From Streptacidiphilus pinicola (GTDB lineage: Bacteria > Actinomycetota > Actinomycetes > Streptomycetales > Streptomycetaceae), in the NCBI RefSeq assembly GCF_003258295.1, contig NZ_QKYN01000072.1, positions 1 through 64,000 on the forward strand: DNA of 64,000 bases, in the 5' to 3' direction. Of the stretch, positions 21,301-29,031 are shown piece by piece. The notes under the pieces were generated by a model. The model saw only the letters and a program-made list of their open reading frames with translations, was not told the origin of the DNA and did not search any database. The translations under genes and the position numbers were made by a program. The stretch's first letter is position 1; every line of letters starts with the position of its first letter.

Positions 21301-21772
21301 GTACCAGGGCGTCCGGTTGACGCTGGTGGACGGTGCGACGCCGCTGTGGAACCAGACGGTGCGCGTGCTCGACGCCGCGCTGCAGCCCGTACCGCCGGGG
21401 GTGCCCGGCTCGCTCTACCTGGCCGGGGACGGTCTCGGCGCCGCCTCCTGTGACGCGGCCGCGGCGCAACTGGTGCCCGACCCGCACGGCGGACCGGGGG
21501 CGCGGATGGTCCGCACCGGCCGGGTGGGCCGCCTCGGCGCCGCCCTGGACGAGCTGCCCGACGTCGTCCTGCGTGACCCCTTCGACGCCCCGGACTCCCT
21601 CTACCTGCCGGTCACCGACCCGCTCGGCCACCGCTCGCTCTGGCCCGCCGGGACGCCGCTGCCCGAGGGCTGGACCGCCGCCGGACCTGAGGACGTCAGG
21701 GACGCCGTCCGCGACACCCTCGCCCAACAGGCCTCCGCGGCCTCCGCCGACACCGTGGGGAGTGACCGGTGA
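18380..21772 (+). CDS. Methyltransferase / carrier / partial C / pseudo-adenylation / MbtH-like fusion protein
   Basis: A 1130-residue NRPS-like protein of unusual order. Residues about 1-340 form a SAM methyltransferase of the NRPS-associated type (LEIGVGSGLL near 66, FDTVVINSVIQYFPG, LLLAPGGSVFVGDVRDL). A peptidyl carrier follows, with the phosphopantetheine Ser437 in FFELGGHSLAS. Residues about 490-690 look like only the C-terminal half of a condensation domain. Residues about 700-1070 align with an adenylation domain but lack the P-loop (SGSTGxPKG) and the RTGDL motif (RTGRVG instead). The last 45 residues (DPLGHRSLWPAG...PEGW) resemble half an MbtH protein. ATG at 18380 with AGGGGA upstream. 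It overlaps the next gene by four bases. Confidence 0.85.
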   Translation: MDDGRQVSGWHEIYQELYRDAAEAEFGENFAGWDSSYDGLPIPLEEMRQWRDATVAAVRALRPRRMLEIGVGSGLLMSRLASDCEEYWGTDVSEAVVQALRGQLAAGPLELAGRVRLEAAPADRLHHLPAGHFDTVVINSVIQYFPGVDYLTDVLTQAVLLLAPGGSVFVGDVRDLGLLPRLHRAIAAGRGLPDTELPAAAALLAEREPELALAPEYFTALPELLPEIACVDVRLKSGPFHNELTRHRYDVVLRTAEPTLDAGAARVVDWSGGPVDWEQASDGTPLRLRAVPNRRLHTEAGTDGGIEPDELCARAEQAGYQAAFTLTGADHDCFDLVLWRDPEAVVGGLYLPTEPPSFEDPSRYANVPAALDRAHATAPAAAAAAPASDAGSVAESGPVLPRSPYDEVVRELFAEVLALPRPSVPLDRSFFELGGHSLASARLVGRIRAVLDVSLGMRSVYDAPTVRQLADLVQARARAAAAPTGSRDERELPPFTPLPTPATDATGPVPLRVDARTHRALAGLARDHGVTVRMALHAALVALLARTTGHRSVPVGLAVPAGPPVLLTVEAERDFTDLLARVRTAHLDAYARPLAATAPVVVRLGFDVDLDVDADAREAREARTDEAGLGVELTEEWTEGGAPAGVNGQVYGADPAFAARLVRLLAAAAAEPQRPLDTLGLRLPDEPVALVGATRTVPRTPVAALLGMQALLTPHEPALTVGSTVLTHLELDTRSAALAQRLRAAGAAPGQVVAVRLPVSADLVVAYAAVARSGAVCCPPNGASVAGPRPVAVVTDAPEAPWPDVPVLGPAPGVDAPGTEPTAGQAATGTPGTRSPRATDPLLVTAVDADPVTLDAESLRVLTAWRSATVPGTAGGARALLPEGTVDHGFLDVIDALASGAALHLRPQPEPEAGDTAADTARWLAATGAVELAAPAAVVNHVLGSGVDLPALALVTAHGAGASAPGRTLLEHRWYQGVRLTLVDGATPLWNQTVRVLDAALQPVPPGVPGSLYLAGDGLGAASCDAAAAQLVPDPHGGPGARMVRTGRVGRLGAALDELPDVVLRDPFDAPDSLYLPVTDPLGHRSLWPAGTPLPEGWTAAGPEDVRDAVRDTLAQQASAASADTVGSDR

Positions 21773-23652
21773 CCGAAGCACGACTGTTCCGCTCCGTCGA
21801 GGCGGAGGACGCGTTCGCCGCGGCCGTCGAGGCGTTCCGTCGCGACGGCGGCGCCGTGCCCGTCTGGGTCGGCCCGCGGGCCGACCTGACGGCCGGTCTG
21901 GCCCTGGCCGAGGAGGTCTACGCCGCGCTGCGCGTCCCGCCGCAGGCCGCGCGCGGCCATCTCTTCGGCGAGGTGCCCGAGGCCGTGCGCCGGCTCGCCG
22001 AACCGCTGGCCGCGCACTGGTCCGCAGGACCGGACGGACCGCCGGACGGGCCCGGCTCCGTGCTGCTGGTGGGCACGTACGCGGCGCTGAGCTCGGACCG
22101 GGTGCGGCGGGTGCTCGAGTCCGCGCACCGCGACGGCCGCGACGTCTCCGTGCTGACGGGCCGTGACGTCCACTCGCTCAGCTGGACCACGGCCAAGCAG
22201 TACGGCCAGGCTCCGGCCGGGGCCCCGACGGGGGTGTTCACCGACAACGACAGCCGGCCGCGCGTCCCCGGCGACGCGGTCTGGCTCGGGCCGGAGGACA
22301 TCGCGCAGCGCGACGTCCAGGACCTGATCCTCTCCGGGCGCTGGGGCCGGCTGCTCTTCAACGGCCACGGCCGCGACGACAACCTGAACCTCGGTCAGTT
22401 CACGCTCTGCGGGCGCAGTCCCGCCGTCGAGCGCGCCCCCGGCGCCCTTGGGCCGCAGTGCGCCTACGGGCTCGGCTGCTACAAGCCGGAGGACAAGCTC
22501 GTGCCGGCGCACCGCATCCCCGCCGCCGAGATCGTGCTGAACACCTGCCTGAGCGGGCCGCTCAGCGATCTGGCGCTCTACGACCCGGCGTACCAGATCC
22601 TGCTCAACGCCCTGGACGGCCCGGCGCAGACCGTGGTGGCCGCCCTGACCACGAACAACGGCGACCGCCCGGAGAACCTGGCCTGGCTGCGCGGCGGGCC
22701 GGGCTCGGTGGCGCGCCGGCTCGACGCGTCCGCCGCCGACATCAACCCCTACCCGGCCTTCCTGCAGGTCGGCCTCGGGACCGCCGGCGACCAGGCACCG
22801 GAGGACTCAGCGGCCGGGCAGTCAGCAGCCGAGCCGGACGAGGCCGAGGAGCCGTGGGCGCTGCTGGGCGGGCGCGTCTCCGCCCTGCTGCACAGCGGGC
22901 TGCTCCCCGGCGACCACGCGCTGCGGCCCCGCTTGGAGCGGTTGCACGGCACCCTGCTCAGGGACGCCCAGCGTGGCGCGGCCCGGCCCGCCGGGACGCG
23001 CGCCGAGGCGAGGCGGAGCCTCGACGCCGAGGTCGCGGCGCTCGACCTGGCCCTGGCCCAGCAGATCGCGCGCGGCGCGGACGACCCGCTGCTGGAGTTC
23101 CCGATCCACTTCGGCGAGCGCAGCCGCGCCTCGGCCGCCGAGCCGGGCTTGGACTGCGCCTGCGGTCGGCCGGTGTGGCGCTACCGGCGTGTGGGACGGC
23201 TGCCGGTGGTCCCGGAGACCTACCAGTCCACCTGCCTGCGCTGCGGCGACGTCGAGAACAGCTTCGTCGGCGCGCCGGCGCTGCGGGTCGAGTCCGCCGA
23301 CAAGGTGGCCCTGGGCGGGGTGCTGCCGGTCACCGTGGAGGTGACGGCGGTTCAGGACGGCATCGTCAACGTCGGTCTGGTCGTGCCCAGTTACGTCCGG
23401 GCCACCATCAAGCCGCCGGTGCGGCGGCTCCGCCTGGCGGCCGGGGAGAACAAACGGACCGGGTTCGAGATCGCCGTCGCCGCCGACGCCGAGCCGCAGG
23501 CCTACTACCACCAGGCGTACGCGGTCCAGGGCCTCGCCCTCACCGTGCTGCGCTTCCACTTCGGCGCCGTGCCCGGCGACGAGTTCGACCACGTGACCAG
23601 TGACGGGCGCCCCGCCCGAGAGAGTGAGGTGTCCGATGTCCGGGTCCGGTGA
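21769..23652 (+). CDS. CHAT/caspase-like peptidase-fold protein with C-terminal zinc ribbon
   Basis: A 627-residue protein. Residues about 60-330 fit the caspase-like (CHAT/C25) fold: LLFNGHGRDDNLNLG carries His200 and AEIVLNTCLSGPLSD carries Cys260, each after a hydrophobic strand, as in a His-Cys dyad. After a linker and a helical part comes a four-cysteine zinc ribbon (C463-x-C465 and C489-x2-C492), then a beta-rich domain (residues about 505-610). Such peptidases are known from Craspase, separase-like and bacterial immune systems; in a biosynthetic operon the role is unclear. ATG overlaps the preceding gene (ATGA). It may cleave a peptide, act as a transpeptidase, or be a non-enzymatic partner. 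Confidence 0.7.
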   Translation: MTEARLFRSVEAEDAFAAAVEAFRRDGGAVPVWVGPRADLTAGLALAEEVYAALRVPPQAARGHLFGEVPEAVRRLAEPLAAHWSAGPDGPPDGPGSVLLVGTYAALSSDRVRRVLESAHRDGRDVSVLTGRDVHSLSWTTAKQYGQAPAGAPTGVFTDNDSRPRVPGDAVWLGPEDIAQRDVQDLILSGRWGRLLFNGHGRDDNLNLGQFTLCGRSPAVERAPGALGPQCAYGLGCYKPEDKLVPAHRIPAAEIVLNTCLSGPLSDLALYDPAYQILLNALDGPAQTVVAALTTNNGDRPENLAWLRGGPGSVARRLDASAADINPYPAFLQVGLGTAGDQAPEDSAAGQSAAEPDEAEEPWALLGGRVSALLHSGLLPGDHALRPRLERLHGTLLRDAQRGAARPAGTRAEARRSLDAEVAALDLALAQQIARGADDPLLEFPIHFGERSRASAAEPGLDCACGRPVWRYRRVGRLPVVPETYQSTCLRCGDVENSFVGAPALRVESADKVALGGVLPVTVEVTAVQDGIVNVGLVVPSYVRATIKPPVRRLRLAAGENKRTGFEIAVAADAEPQAYYHQAYAVQGLALTVLRFHFGAVPGDEFDHVTSDGRPARESEVSDVRVR

Positions 23653-25003
23653 GCGGGGGACGGTGCTGGTCGTCGAGCCGGAGTCGTCCGGGGTGGACCT
23701 GCTGGGCGCCGCCGAGCGCCTGGGGCTGCGGGTGCACGTCTTCGACCGCCGCCCGGCGGCGGAGGCCTCCCCCGCGGTCCGGGCCGGCGGCACCGGATAC
23801 ACGGTCGTGGAGACCAGGTCCGCACAGCAGGTCGCCGAACAGGCCCGGCTGTTGGCACGGCGCGAGCGGGTCGTCGCGGTGGTGCCGGGCTTCGAGTACG
23901 CCGTCCCGGTGGCCGCCGCCGCCGCGGAGCGCCTCGGCCTGCCCGGGCTCAGCGCCGACGACGCCGCCGCGCTGCGCGACAAGGCGCTGATGAAGGAGCG
24001 GCTGGCGGCCGGCGGCGTGGCCGTCGCGCCGGGCGTGCCGCTCACCGTCGGGCAGACCTCCGAGGCCGAGCTGCGGCGGGCGGCGGCCGCCGTCGGCTTC
24101 CCCGCCGTGGTCAAGCCGGTGGACGGTTCGGGCAGCCTCGGCGTGCGCCGGGTCGACACGCTCGACGCCCTCCGCCTGCACCTGGCCCGCTGCGCCGCCG
24201 AGGGCGCCCTCGACGACATGGGCCAGCCGGTGGGCACCCGCCTGCTGGTCGAGTCCTACGTCTCCGGACCGGAGTTCAGCGTCGAGGGCTGGGTCGCCGC
24301 CGACGGCCGGGTGACGGTGGCCGCGGTCACCGAGAAGCTGCTCGGGCCCGAGCCCTACTTCGTCGAGGTCGGGCACATCGTCGACGCGGACCCCGCCCCC
24401 GTGGCGCGCCTGGCCCTCACCGGGACCGCCGAGCGCGCCGTCCGGGCGCTCGGGCTGCGCACCGGCGTGTTCCACCTGGAGGCCAGGCTCACCCCGAGCG
24501 GGCCCGTGGTGATGGAGGTCGCCGCCCGCCTGGGCGGGGACCGGATCCACCGCCTGGTGAGCGCGGTGCACGGCTGGAGCCTGCCGGAGGCGGCCGTCCG
24601 CTGTCTGGCCGGGCTGCCGGAGCAGACCGCCGCCCAGGCCGCCGAGGCCGTGGCCGGACGGGTCGCCGCGTCGGTCTACTTCACCGTGTCCCGCCCCGGG
24701 GTGGTCGCCGACCCCGAGGCGCTGCGGGCCCGGCTCGCGGCGCTGGTCACGGGTCGCGCGGCCTGCTGGGAGCTCACCGTCGACTGCGAGCCGGGCACGG
24801 AGGTCGGCCCCGCGACCGACTTCCGGCAGCGGTTCGGCCACGCCGTGCTGGTGGCGGACGACCGCCGCGCCCTGGAGGCCCTCCTCGCCGACCTCCGCAC
24901 CGTGCTGCAGGCGTCAGTCGAGCCGACCGGTGGACGGCGCACCGTCGTGCCGCCGACGGCCGTGCCCCTGGCCGGCGCCCGGGAGCCCGCGATCGCGGGC
25001 TGA
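23636..25003 (+). CDS. ATP-grasp ligase (first of two)
   Basis: A 455-residue ATP-grasp enzyme, probably forming an amide or peptide bond by an acyl-phosphate. An N-terminal Rossmann-like domain is followed by LRDKALMKERLAAGG, the FPAVVKPVDGSGSLGV nucleotide-binding Lys and glycine loop, LLVESYVSGPEFSVEG, and the metal site PVVMEVAARLGGD. This arrangement resembles BacD-type L-amino-acid ligases. The ATG at 23636 follows GAGGTG and overlaps the upstream gene by 17 bases. Substrates unknown. Confidence 0.88.
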   Translation: MSGSGERGTVLVVEPESSGVDLLGAAERLGLRVHVFDRRPAAEASPAVRAGGTGYTVVETRSAQQVAEQARLLARRERVVAVVPGFEYAVPVAAAAAERLGLPGLSADDAAALRDKALMKERLAAGGVAVAPGVPLTVGQTSEAELRRAAAAVGFPAVVKPVDGSGSLGVRRVDTLDALRLHLARCAAEGALDDMGQPVGTRLLVESYVSGPEFSVEGWVAADGRVTVAAVTEKLLGPEPYFVEVGHIVDADPAPVARLALTGTAERAVRALGLRTGVFHLEARLTPSGPVVMEVAARLGGDRIHRLVSAVHGWSLPEAAVRCLAGLPEQTAAQAAEAVAGRVAASVYFTVSRPGVVADPEALRARLAALVTGRAACWELTVDCEPGTEVGPATDFRQRFGHAVLVADDRRALEALLADLRTVLQASVEPTGGRRTVVPPTAVPLAGAREPAIAG

Positions 25004-25069
25004 CCCGCATCCATCCGCCCCCTCCCCCGACACCCCCGTACTCCTCGCCCGAGCGAAAGGCCGAGCCTC

Positions 25070-26281
25070 ATGCGCGTCCTCGTCATCAACCGGTGGAGCG
25101 ACGACTTCGCCGACTACGGCAGCTACCTCGACCACCAGGCGCACCAGGTGGCCTATGTGACCGTCGCCGGCCACCGCCCGCTGCTGCCCGCGGCCACGGC
25201 CCACGCCGAGGTGGTCGCCGACCCGTCCGACGTGGGCGAGGTGACCGCCGCCGCACTCCGCTGCCACCTGGCGCTCGGTGGGACGGACGTGGTCCTCGCC
25301 CTGTCCGAGTTCGACCTGCTGACGGCCGCCAGGGTGCGGGAGCAGCTCGGCGTGCCGGGCGCCGACACCGAGGCGGTGCTGCGTTTCCGCGACAAGACCG
25401 TGATGAAGCAGGCCGTGGCCGCCGCCGGTCTGCGGGTGCCGCAATTCCGCGCCATCGGCAGCGCCGAGGACGCCGCGGCCTTCGCGGCCGCACACGGTGG
25501 CGGCCCGGTGATGCTCAAGCCCCGTACCGGCGCCGCCTCTTCGGGCTGCGTGCTGCTCCGGCCGGGCCAGGACGCCCGGCACGAGCTGGCCGGGCGCGAC
25601 CTGACCGGCTACGAGGCGGAGGAGTTCGTCGAGGGGCCGATCTGGCACGTCGACGGCCTGCTGGCGGACGGGGAGCTGCGCTTCGGGCTGGCCTCCCGCT
25701 ACCTCAACACCTGCTTCGACTTCGGCCTCGGCACCCCGCTCGGCTCCGTCGTCCAGCAGGGCCCGGCGGCGGAGACGATGCTCGACTTCGCGCTGCGCAG
25801 CCTGGCGGCGCTGGGCCTGCGCACCGGCGCGTTCCATCTGGAGGTGATCGAGCACGCCGACGGCCCGGTCTTCCTGGAGGTCGGCGCGCGGGTGGGCGGC
25901 GGCGAGATCCCCTTCGTCTGCCGTGACGTGTACGGCGTGGACCTCGTCGGCGACTGGGTCCGGCTGGAGTTGAGCGAGCAGCCGCGCACCCTGCCCGCCG
26001 GCGAGACCTCCGAAGGCGCGCACGGCGGGTTCCTGATGCTGCCGGAGCCCGTAGGTCAGCGGCTGGTCGAGCGGCCGTCCCTGGTGGGGGTCGTTCCCGG
26101 CCTCTACGCGGAGGAACTGCCGGAGCCCGGCCATGTCTTCACCGGCCACGGCGGCTACGACGAGATCCTCGGCCGGTTCCGCTACCGCGCCGACTCCCCG
26201 GCCGCCGTGGAGGCGGCGATCCGCGCCACCCTCGACCGCTACCGCTGCACGCTGGAGCCGGCCGTACCCGCCCAGGTCTGA
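25070..26281 (+). CDS. ATP-grasp ligase (second of two)
   Basis: A 403-residue ATP-grasp enzyme of the same broad family as its neighbour. Motifs: RFRDKTVMKQAVAAAGL, GPVMLKPRTGAASSGCVLL, YEAEEFVEGPIWHVDG and PVFLEVGARVGGGEIP. ATG at 25070; GAAAGG lies about 10 bases upstream in a 66-base gap, so it is probably in the same transcript. The late DVYGVDLVGDWVRLEL segment is typical of carboxylate-amine ligases. Two such ligases in a row suggest two successive amide-bond steps, or one adding to the other's product. The gene faces the zinc importer operon. Confidence 0.87.
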   Translation: MRVLVINRWSDDFADYGSYLDHQAHQVAYVTVAGHRPLLPAATAHAEVVADPSDVGEVTAAALRCHLALGGTDVVLALSEFDLLTAARVREQLGVPGADTEAVLRFRDKTVMKQAVAAAGLRVPQFRAIGSAEDAAAFAAAHGGGPVMLKPRTGAASSGCVLLRPGQDARHELAGRDLTGYEAEEFVEGPIWHVDGLLADGELRFGLASRYLNTCFDFGLGTPLGSVVQQGPAAETMLDFALRSLAALGLRTGAFHLEVIEHADGPVFLEVGARVGGGEIPFVCRDVYGVDLVGDWVRLELSEQPRTLPAGETSEGAHGGFLMLPEPVGQRLVERPSLVGVVPGLYAEELPEPGHVFTGHGGYDEILGRFRYRADSPAAVEAAIRATLDRYRCTLEPAVPAQV

Positions 26282-26318
26282 GCCACCTGCGAGCCCGTCC
26301 GGGTTGCGGCGGCGGCCC

Positions 26319-27206
26319 TCAGCCCCGCGCGACGACCAGGGTCTCGGCGCCACGGCCGCGCCGGGGCCGGTGCGGGACCAGCCACGTCGCCGCGTAGGCC
26401 GCGGTCGCCGCGGCCATGATGGCGAAGCTCGGCGGGCACTGCGGGATCCAGGCCGAGACGGCCAGGCCCACCCACATCTCGGCGACGGCGAGTCCGGCCG
26501 CCAGGGCGAGGCCGCGGAACGGGCGGTCGGTGAGGCGGATGGCGGTTCCCGCCGGGGCGGCGAGCAGGCCGAGCAGCAGCAGCGAGCCGACGGCCTGTGT
26601 CGCCTCACCCGCGGTGACGCCCACCAGGACGAGGAACCCGAGGCCGAGCGCCCGGACCGGGACGCCGCGCGCCGCGGCGACGTTCTCGTCGAGGGTGGCG
26701 AAGAGCAGCGGACGGGCGATCAGCAGCACCGCGACGGAGACCGCGAGCGCGATCAGCACCGCGACCAGCACCGCGCCGCCGTCGAGGCCGAAGATGGAGC
26801 CGAAGAGCACCGAGGTGCCCGCACCGCCGTTGCCGCTGCCGCTGGCGGAGGTGGTGTAGAGGGTCAGGAAGAACGACCCGAGGCCCAGCACCCAGGCGAA
26901 GGCACTGCCGATGACGACGTCGTCCGCCTTGCCGCGCCGGCCGACCCCGGCCAGCAGCAGGGCGACCAGGACGCAGGAGACGAACAGGCCGAGCCGCAGG
27001 TCGTAGCCGCCGGCGAGCGCGGCCATCGCGCCGGTGAAGGCGACGTGGCTGAGCGCGTCGCCGGTGAACACCTGCGCCCGCAGCACCAGGAAGTACCCGA
27101 CCAGGCCCGCCGCCAGCGCGATGAACGTGCCCGCCAGCAGCGCGTGGTGGAAGAAGGGCTGCGACCAGGCGGACGCCGCGCCCGAGGAGGCGAGGAAGGC
27201 GCTCAT
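26319..27206 (-). CDS. Zinc/manganese ABC importer permease (ZnuB-like, second)
   Basis: A 295-residue membrane protein of the ABC-3 family with about eight helices. Family marks are YFLVLRAQVFTGDALSHVAFTGA near residue 40, VAAARGVPVRALGLGFLVLVG near 185 and EATQAVGSLLLLGLLAAPAGTA near 205. The start overlaps the stop of the upstream permease by four bases. With its paralogue it probably forms a heterodimeric channel for Zn2+ import. Operon order on the minus strand is binding protein, ATPase, permease, permease. Confidence 0.88.
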   Translation of the reverse strand: MSAFLASSGAASAWSQPFFHHALLAGTFIALAAGLVGYFLVLRAQVFTGDALSHVAFTGAMAALAGGYDLRLGLFVSCVLVALLLAGVGRRGKADDVVIGSAFAWVLGLGSFFLTLYTTSASGSGNGGAGTSVLFGSIFGLDGGAVLVAVLIALAVSVAVLLIARPLLFATLDENVAAARGVPVRALGLGFLVLVGVTAGEATQAVGSLLLLGLLAAPAGTAIRLTDRPFRGLALAAGLAVAEMWVGLAVSAWIPQCPPSFAIMAAATAAYAATWLVPHRPRRGRGAETLVVARG

Positions 27207-28132
27207 GCCGCACCCCCGGCCAGCGCCGCCGGGCCAGAACTCGATGGGCCAGCGCCCGACGCGGCGCGGTGGCGCTCCACCGCCCGCGCGGCGAACCGCG
27301 CGCCGTGGGCGAGCAGGAAGAGCCCGAAGGCGAAGGAGGTCACGAAGAATCCGAGCGGGTAGTTCCAGTAGAAACCGGCGACCAGGCCCGCCCAGGTGAC
27401 GGTGAAGCCGAGCACGGCGGTCAGCAGCAGGCTCAGCCCCGGACGGGCCGTCAGCACCTGGGCCGTCGCGGCCGGGAGCACCATCAGCGCGAAGACCAGC
27501 AGCGCGCCGGTGATCTGCGCGGCCTCGGCGGTGGCGACGCCGAGCAGCACCAGGAAGGCGATCGACAGCCCCCGCACCGGGACCCCGCGCGCTGCGGCGA
27601 CCTGCGGGTCGACGGAGGCGAAGAGCAGCGGCCGCCCGACGGCCGCCAGCACCAGCAGCACCGCGAGCCCGGCCAGCGCGAGCGTGGTGACCTGCCCGGT
27701 GGTGATCCCCGTGAAGCTGCCGAAGAGCAGCGCCTGCGGACCCTCCAACAGGCCCTTGTAGAGGGCCATGAACAGGTAGCCGCAGGCCAGCAGGAAGGCC
27801 TGGACGACCCCGGTGGCGGCGGACTCCTCCGAGCCGCCGGGCTCACGGCCGCGGCGCATGGCGGCGAGCACCAGCGCGGCGGCGACGCAGAAGCCGAAGT
27901 AGCCCAGGCTCAGGCTGAATCCGGCCAGCGTCGCCAGCGCGGCGCCCGGGAAGGCGACGACGGAGAGGGTGTGCCCGGCGAAGGTCTGCTGGCGCAGCAC
28001 CATGAACCAGCCGACGGCGCCCGCGACGACGGCGACGATCGCGCCCGCGCGGAAGGCGTTGACCATGAACGGGTACGACCACATCAACTGGAAGTCGTAG
28101 AGCAGGTTCCAGGAGAAGACGGGAGAGGGCAC
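27203..28132 (-). CDS. Zinc/manganese ABC importer permease (ZnuB-like, first)
   Basis: A 309-residue ABC-3 family permease. VGWFMVLRQQTFAGHTLSVVAFPGAA, VAAARGVPVRGLSIAFLVLLG and ALLVFALMVLPAATAQVL match the family pattern of its neighbour, with about 30 percent identity by eye. The C-terminal tail is Ser/Pro/Gly-rich and cytosolic. The six-base gap to the ATPase gene and the overlap with the next permease show one operon. Zn specificity is inferred from the Zur-like boxes upstream. Confidence 0.88.
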   Translation of the reverse strand: MPSPVFSWNLLYDFQLMWSYPFMVNAFRAGAIVAVVAGAVGWFMVLRQQTFAGHTLSVVAFPGAALATLAGFSLSLGYFGFCVAAALVLAAMRRGREPGGSEESAATGVVQAFLLACGYLFMALYKGLLEGPQALLFGSFTGITTGQVTTLALAGLAVLLVLAAVGRPLLFASVDPQVAAARGVPVRGLSIAFLVLLGVATAEAAQITGALLVFALMVLPAATAQVLTARPGLSLLLTAVLGFTVTWAGLVAGFYWNYPLGFFVTSFAFGLFLLAHGARFAARAVERHRAASGAGPSSSGPAALAGGAA

Positions 28133-28138
28133 CTCAGC

Positions 28139-29023
28139 TCACCCCGCGTGCCGGTTCGTGTGCACGGCCGGCGCCTCGGGCTGGCCGACCACCACGAGGC
28201 GGCCGTCCTGCGTGGAGAGCACCTCCACCGGGGTGCGGTAGAGGCGGGTCAGCGTCTCGGAGTTGACGACCTCGCTCGGCGGGCCGCAGACCGCGCCGCC
28301 CTCCGCGATGTACACGACCCGGTCGAGGTGGTGCAGGATCGGGTTGACGTCGTGGGCCACCATGACGACCGCGACGTTCTCCTCGTGGCAGATGCGGCCG
28401 ATCAGCGCGGCGACGGCGCTCTGGTTGGGCAGGTCCAGGCTGTCCAACGGCTCGTCCAGCAGCAGCACCTCGGGTCGGCGCACGAGCGCCTGCGCGATGA
28501 GCAGCCGCTGCTGCTCGCCGCCGGAGCACTGGCCGATCGGACGGTGCGCGTAGGCGCTCGCGCCGACCAGCTCGATCACCTCGTCCACGCGCCGCTGCTG
28601 CGCCCGGCGGTTGCGGGCCCACGGCAGCGGCACGCCCCAGCGGTCGCCGTCGAGGCCCATCCGGACCACGTCGACGCCGCGGATGCGCAGGTCGGGGTCG
28701 AAGCTGCGGCGCTGCGGCAGGTAGCCGACGCGGCTGCCGGCCTCGCCGGGGCGCCGACCGAGCACGCGTATCTCGCCCTCGGCGGCGGGCACGATCCCGA
28801 GCAGCACCTTGACCAGCGTCGACTTGCCGACGCCGTTCGGGCCGAGCACGGCGACGAACTCCCCGGCCTGGACCTCGAGATCGACGCCGGACCAGAGCGT
28901 GCGACCGCCGACGCGCGCCGCCGCGCCGCACAGGCACAGCACCGGCTCGGACGTGGGCGTGACGTCGAGCGCGACGCCGGAACCGGTCTCGCTCTCCGCG
29001 GCCTTGGCGACGACGGGGTTCAT
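28139..29023 (-). CDS. Zinc/manganese ABC importer ATPase (ZnuC-like)
   Basis: A 294-residue ABC ATPase. Walker A is GPNGVGKST, the signature is CSGGEQQRLLIAQAL, Walker B is VLLLDEPLDSLDLPNQ and the switch His is in VMVAHDVNPILHHL. VGYLPQRRSFDPDLRI is the Q-loop of the metal-type ZnuC/MntB class. Start chosen at the ATG 29023 with GTGAGGA just before; the binding-protein stop is 8 bases upstream. The first 30 residues are an unusual Ser/Thr/Val-rich leader. It energises the permeases at 27203-28132 and 26319-27206. Confidence 0.9.
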   Translation of the reverse strand: MNPVVAKAAESETGSGVALDVTPTSEPVLCLCGAAARVGGRTLWSGVDLEVQAGEFVAVLGPNGVGKSTLVKVLLGIVPAAEGEIRVLGRRPGEAGSRVGYLPQRRSFDPDLRIRGVDVVRMGLDGDRWGVPLPWARNRRAQQRRVDEVIELVGASAYAHRPIGQCSGGEQQRLLIAQALVRRPEVLLLDEPLDSLDLPNQSAVAALIGRICHEENVAVVMVAHDVNPILHHLDRVVYIAEGGAVCGPPSEVVNSETLTRLYRTPVEVLSTQDGRLVVVGQPEAPAVHTNRHAG

Positions 29024-29031
29024 GGACGTCC

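Noticed and set aside
21769-23652. Phage-defence (CHAT/gasdermin-type) system
   Set aside because: No gasdermin, NLR, nuclease or other effector is nearby. The protein is coupled to NRPS-like and ATP-grasp genes, so a biosynthetic role is more likely.
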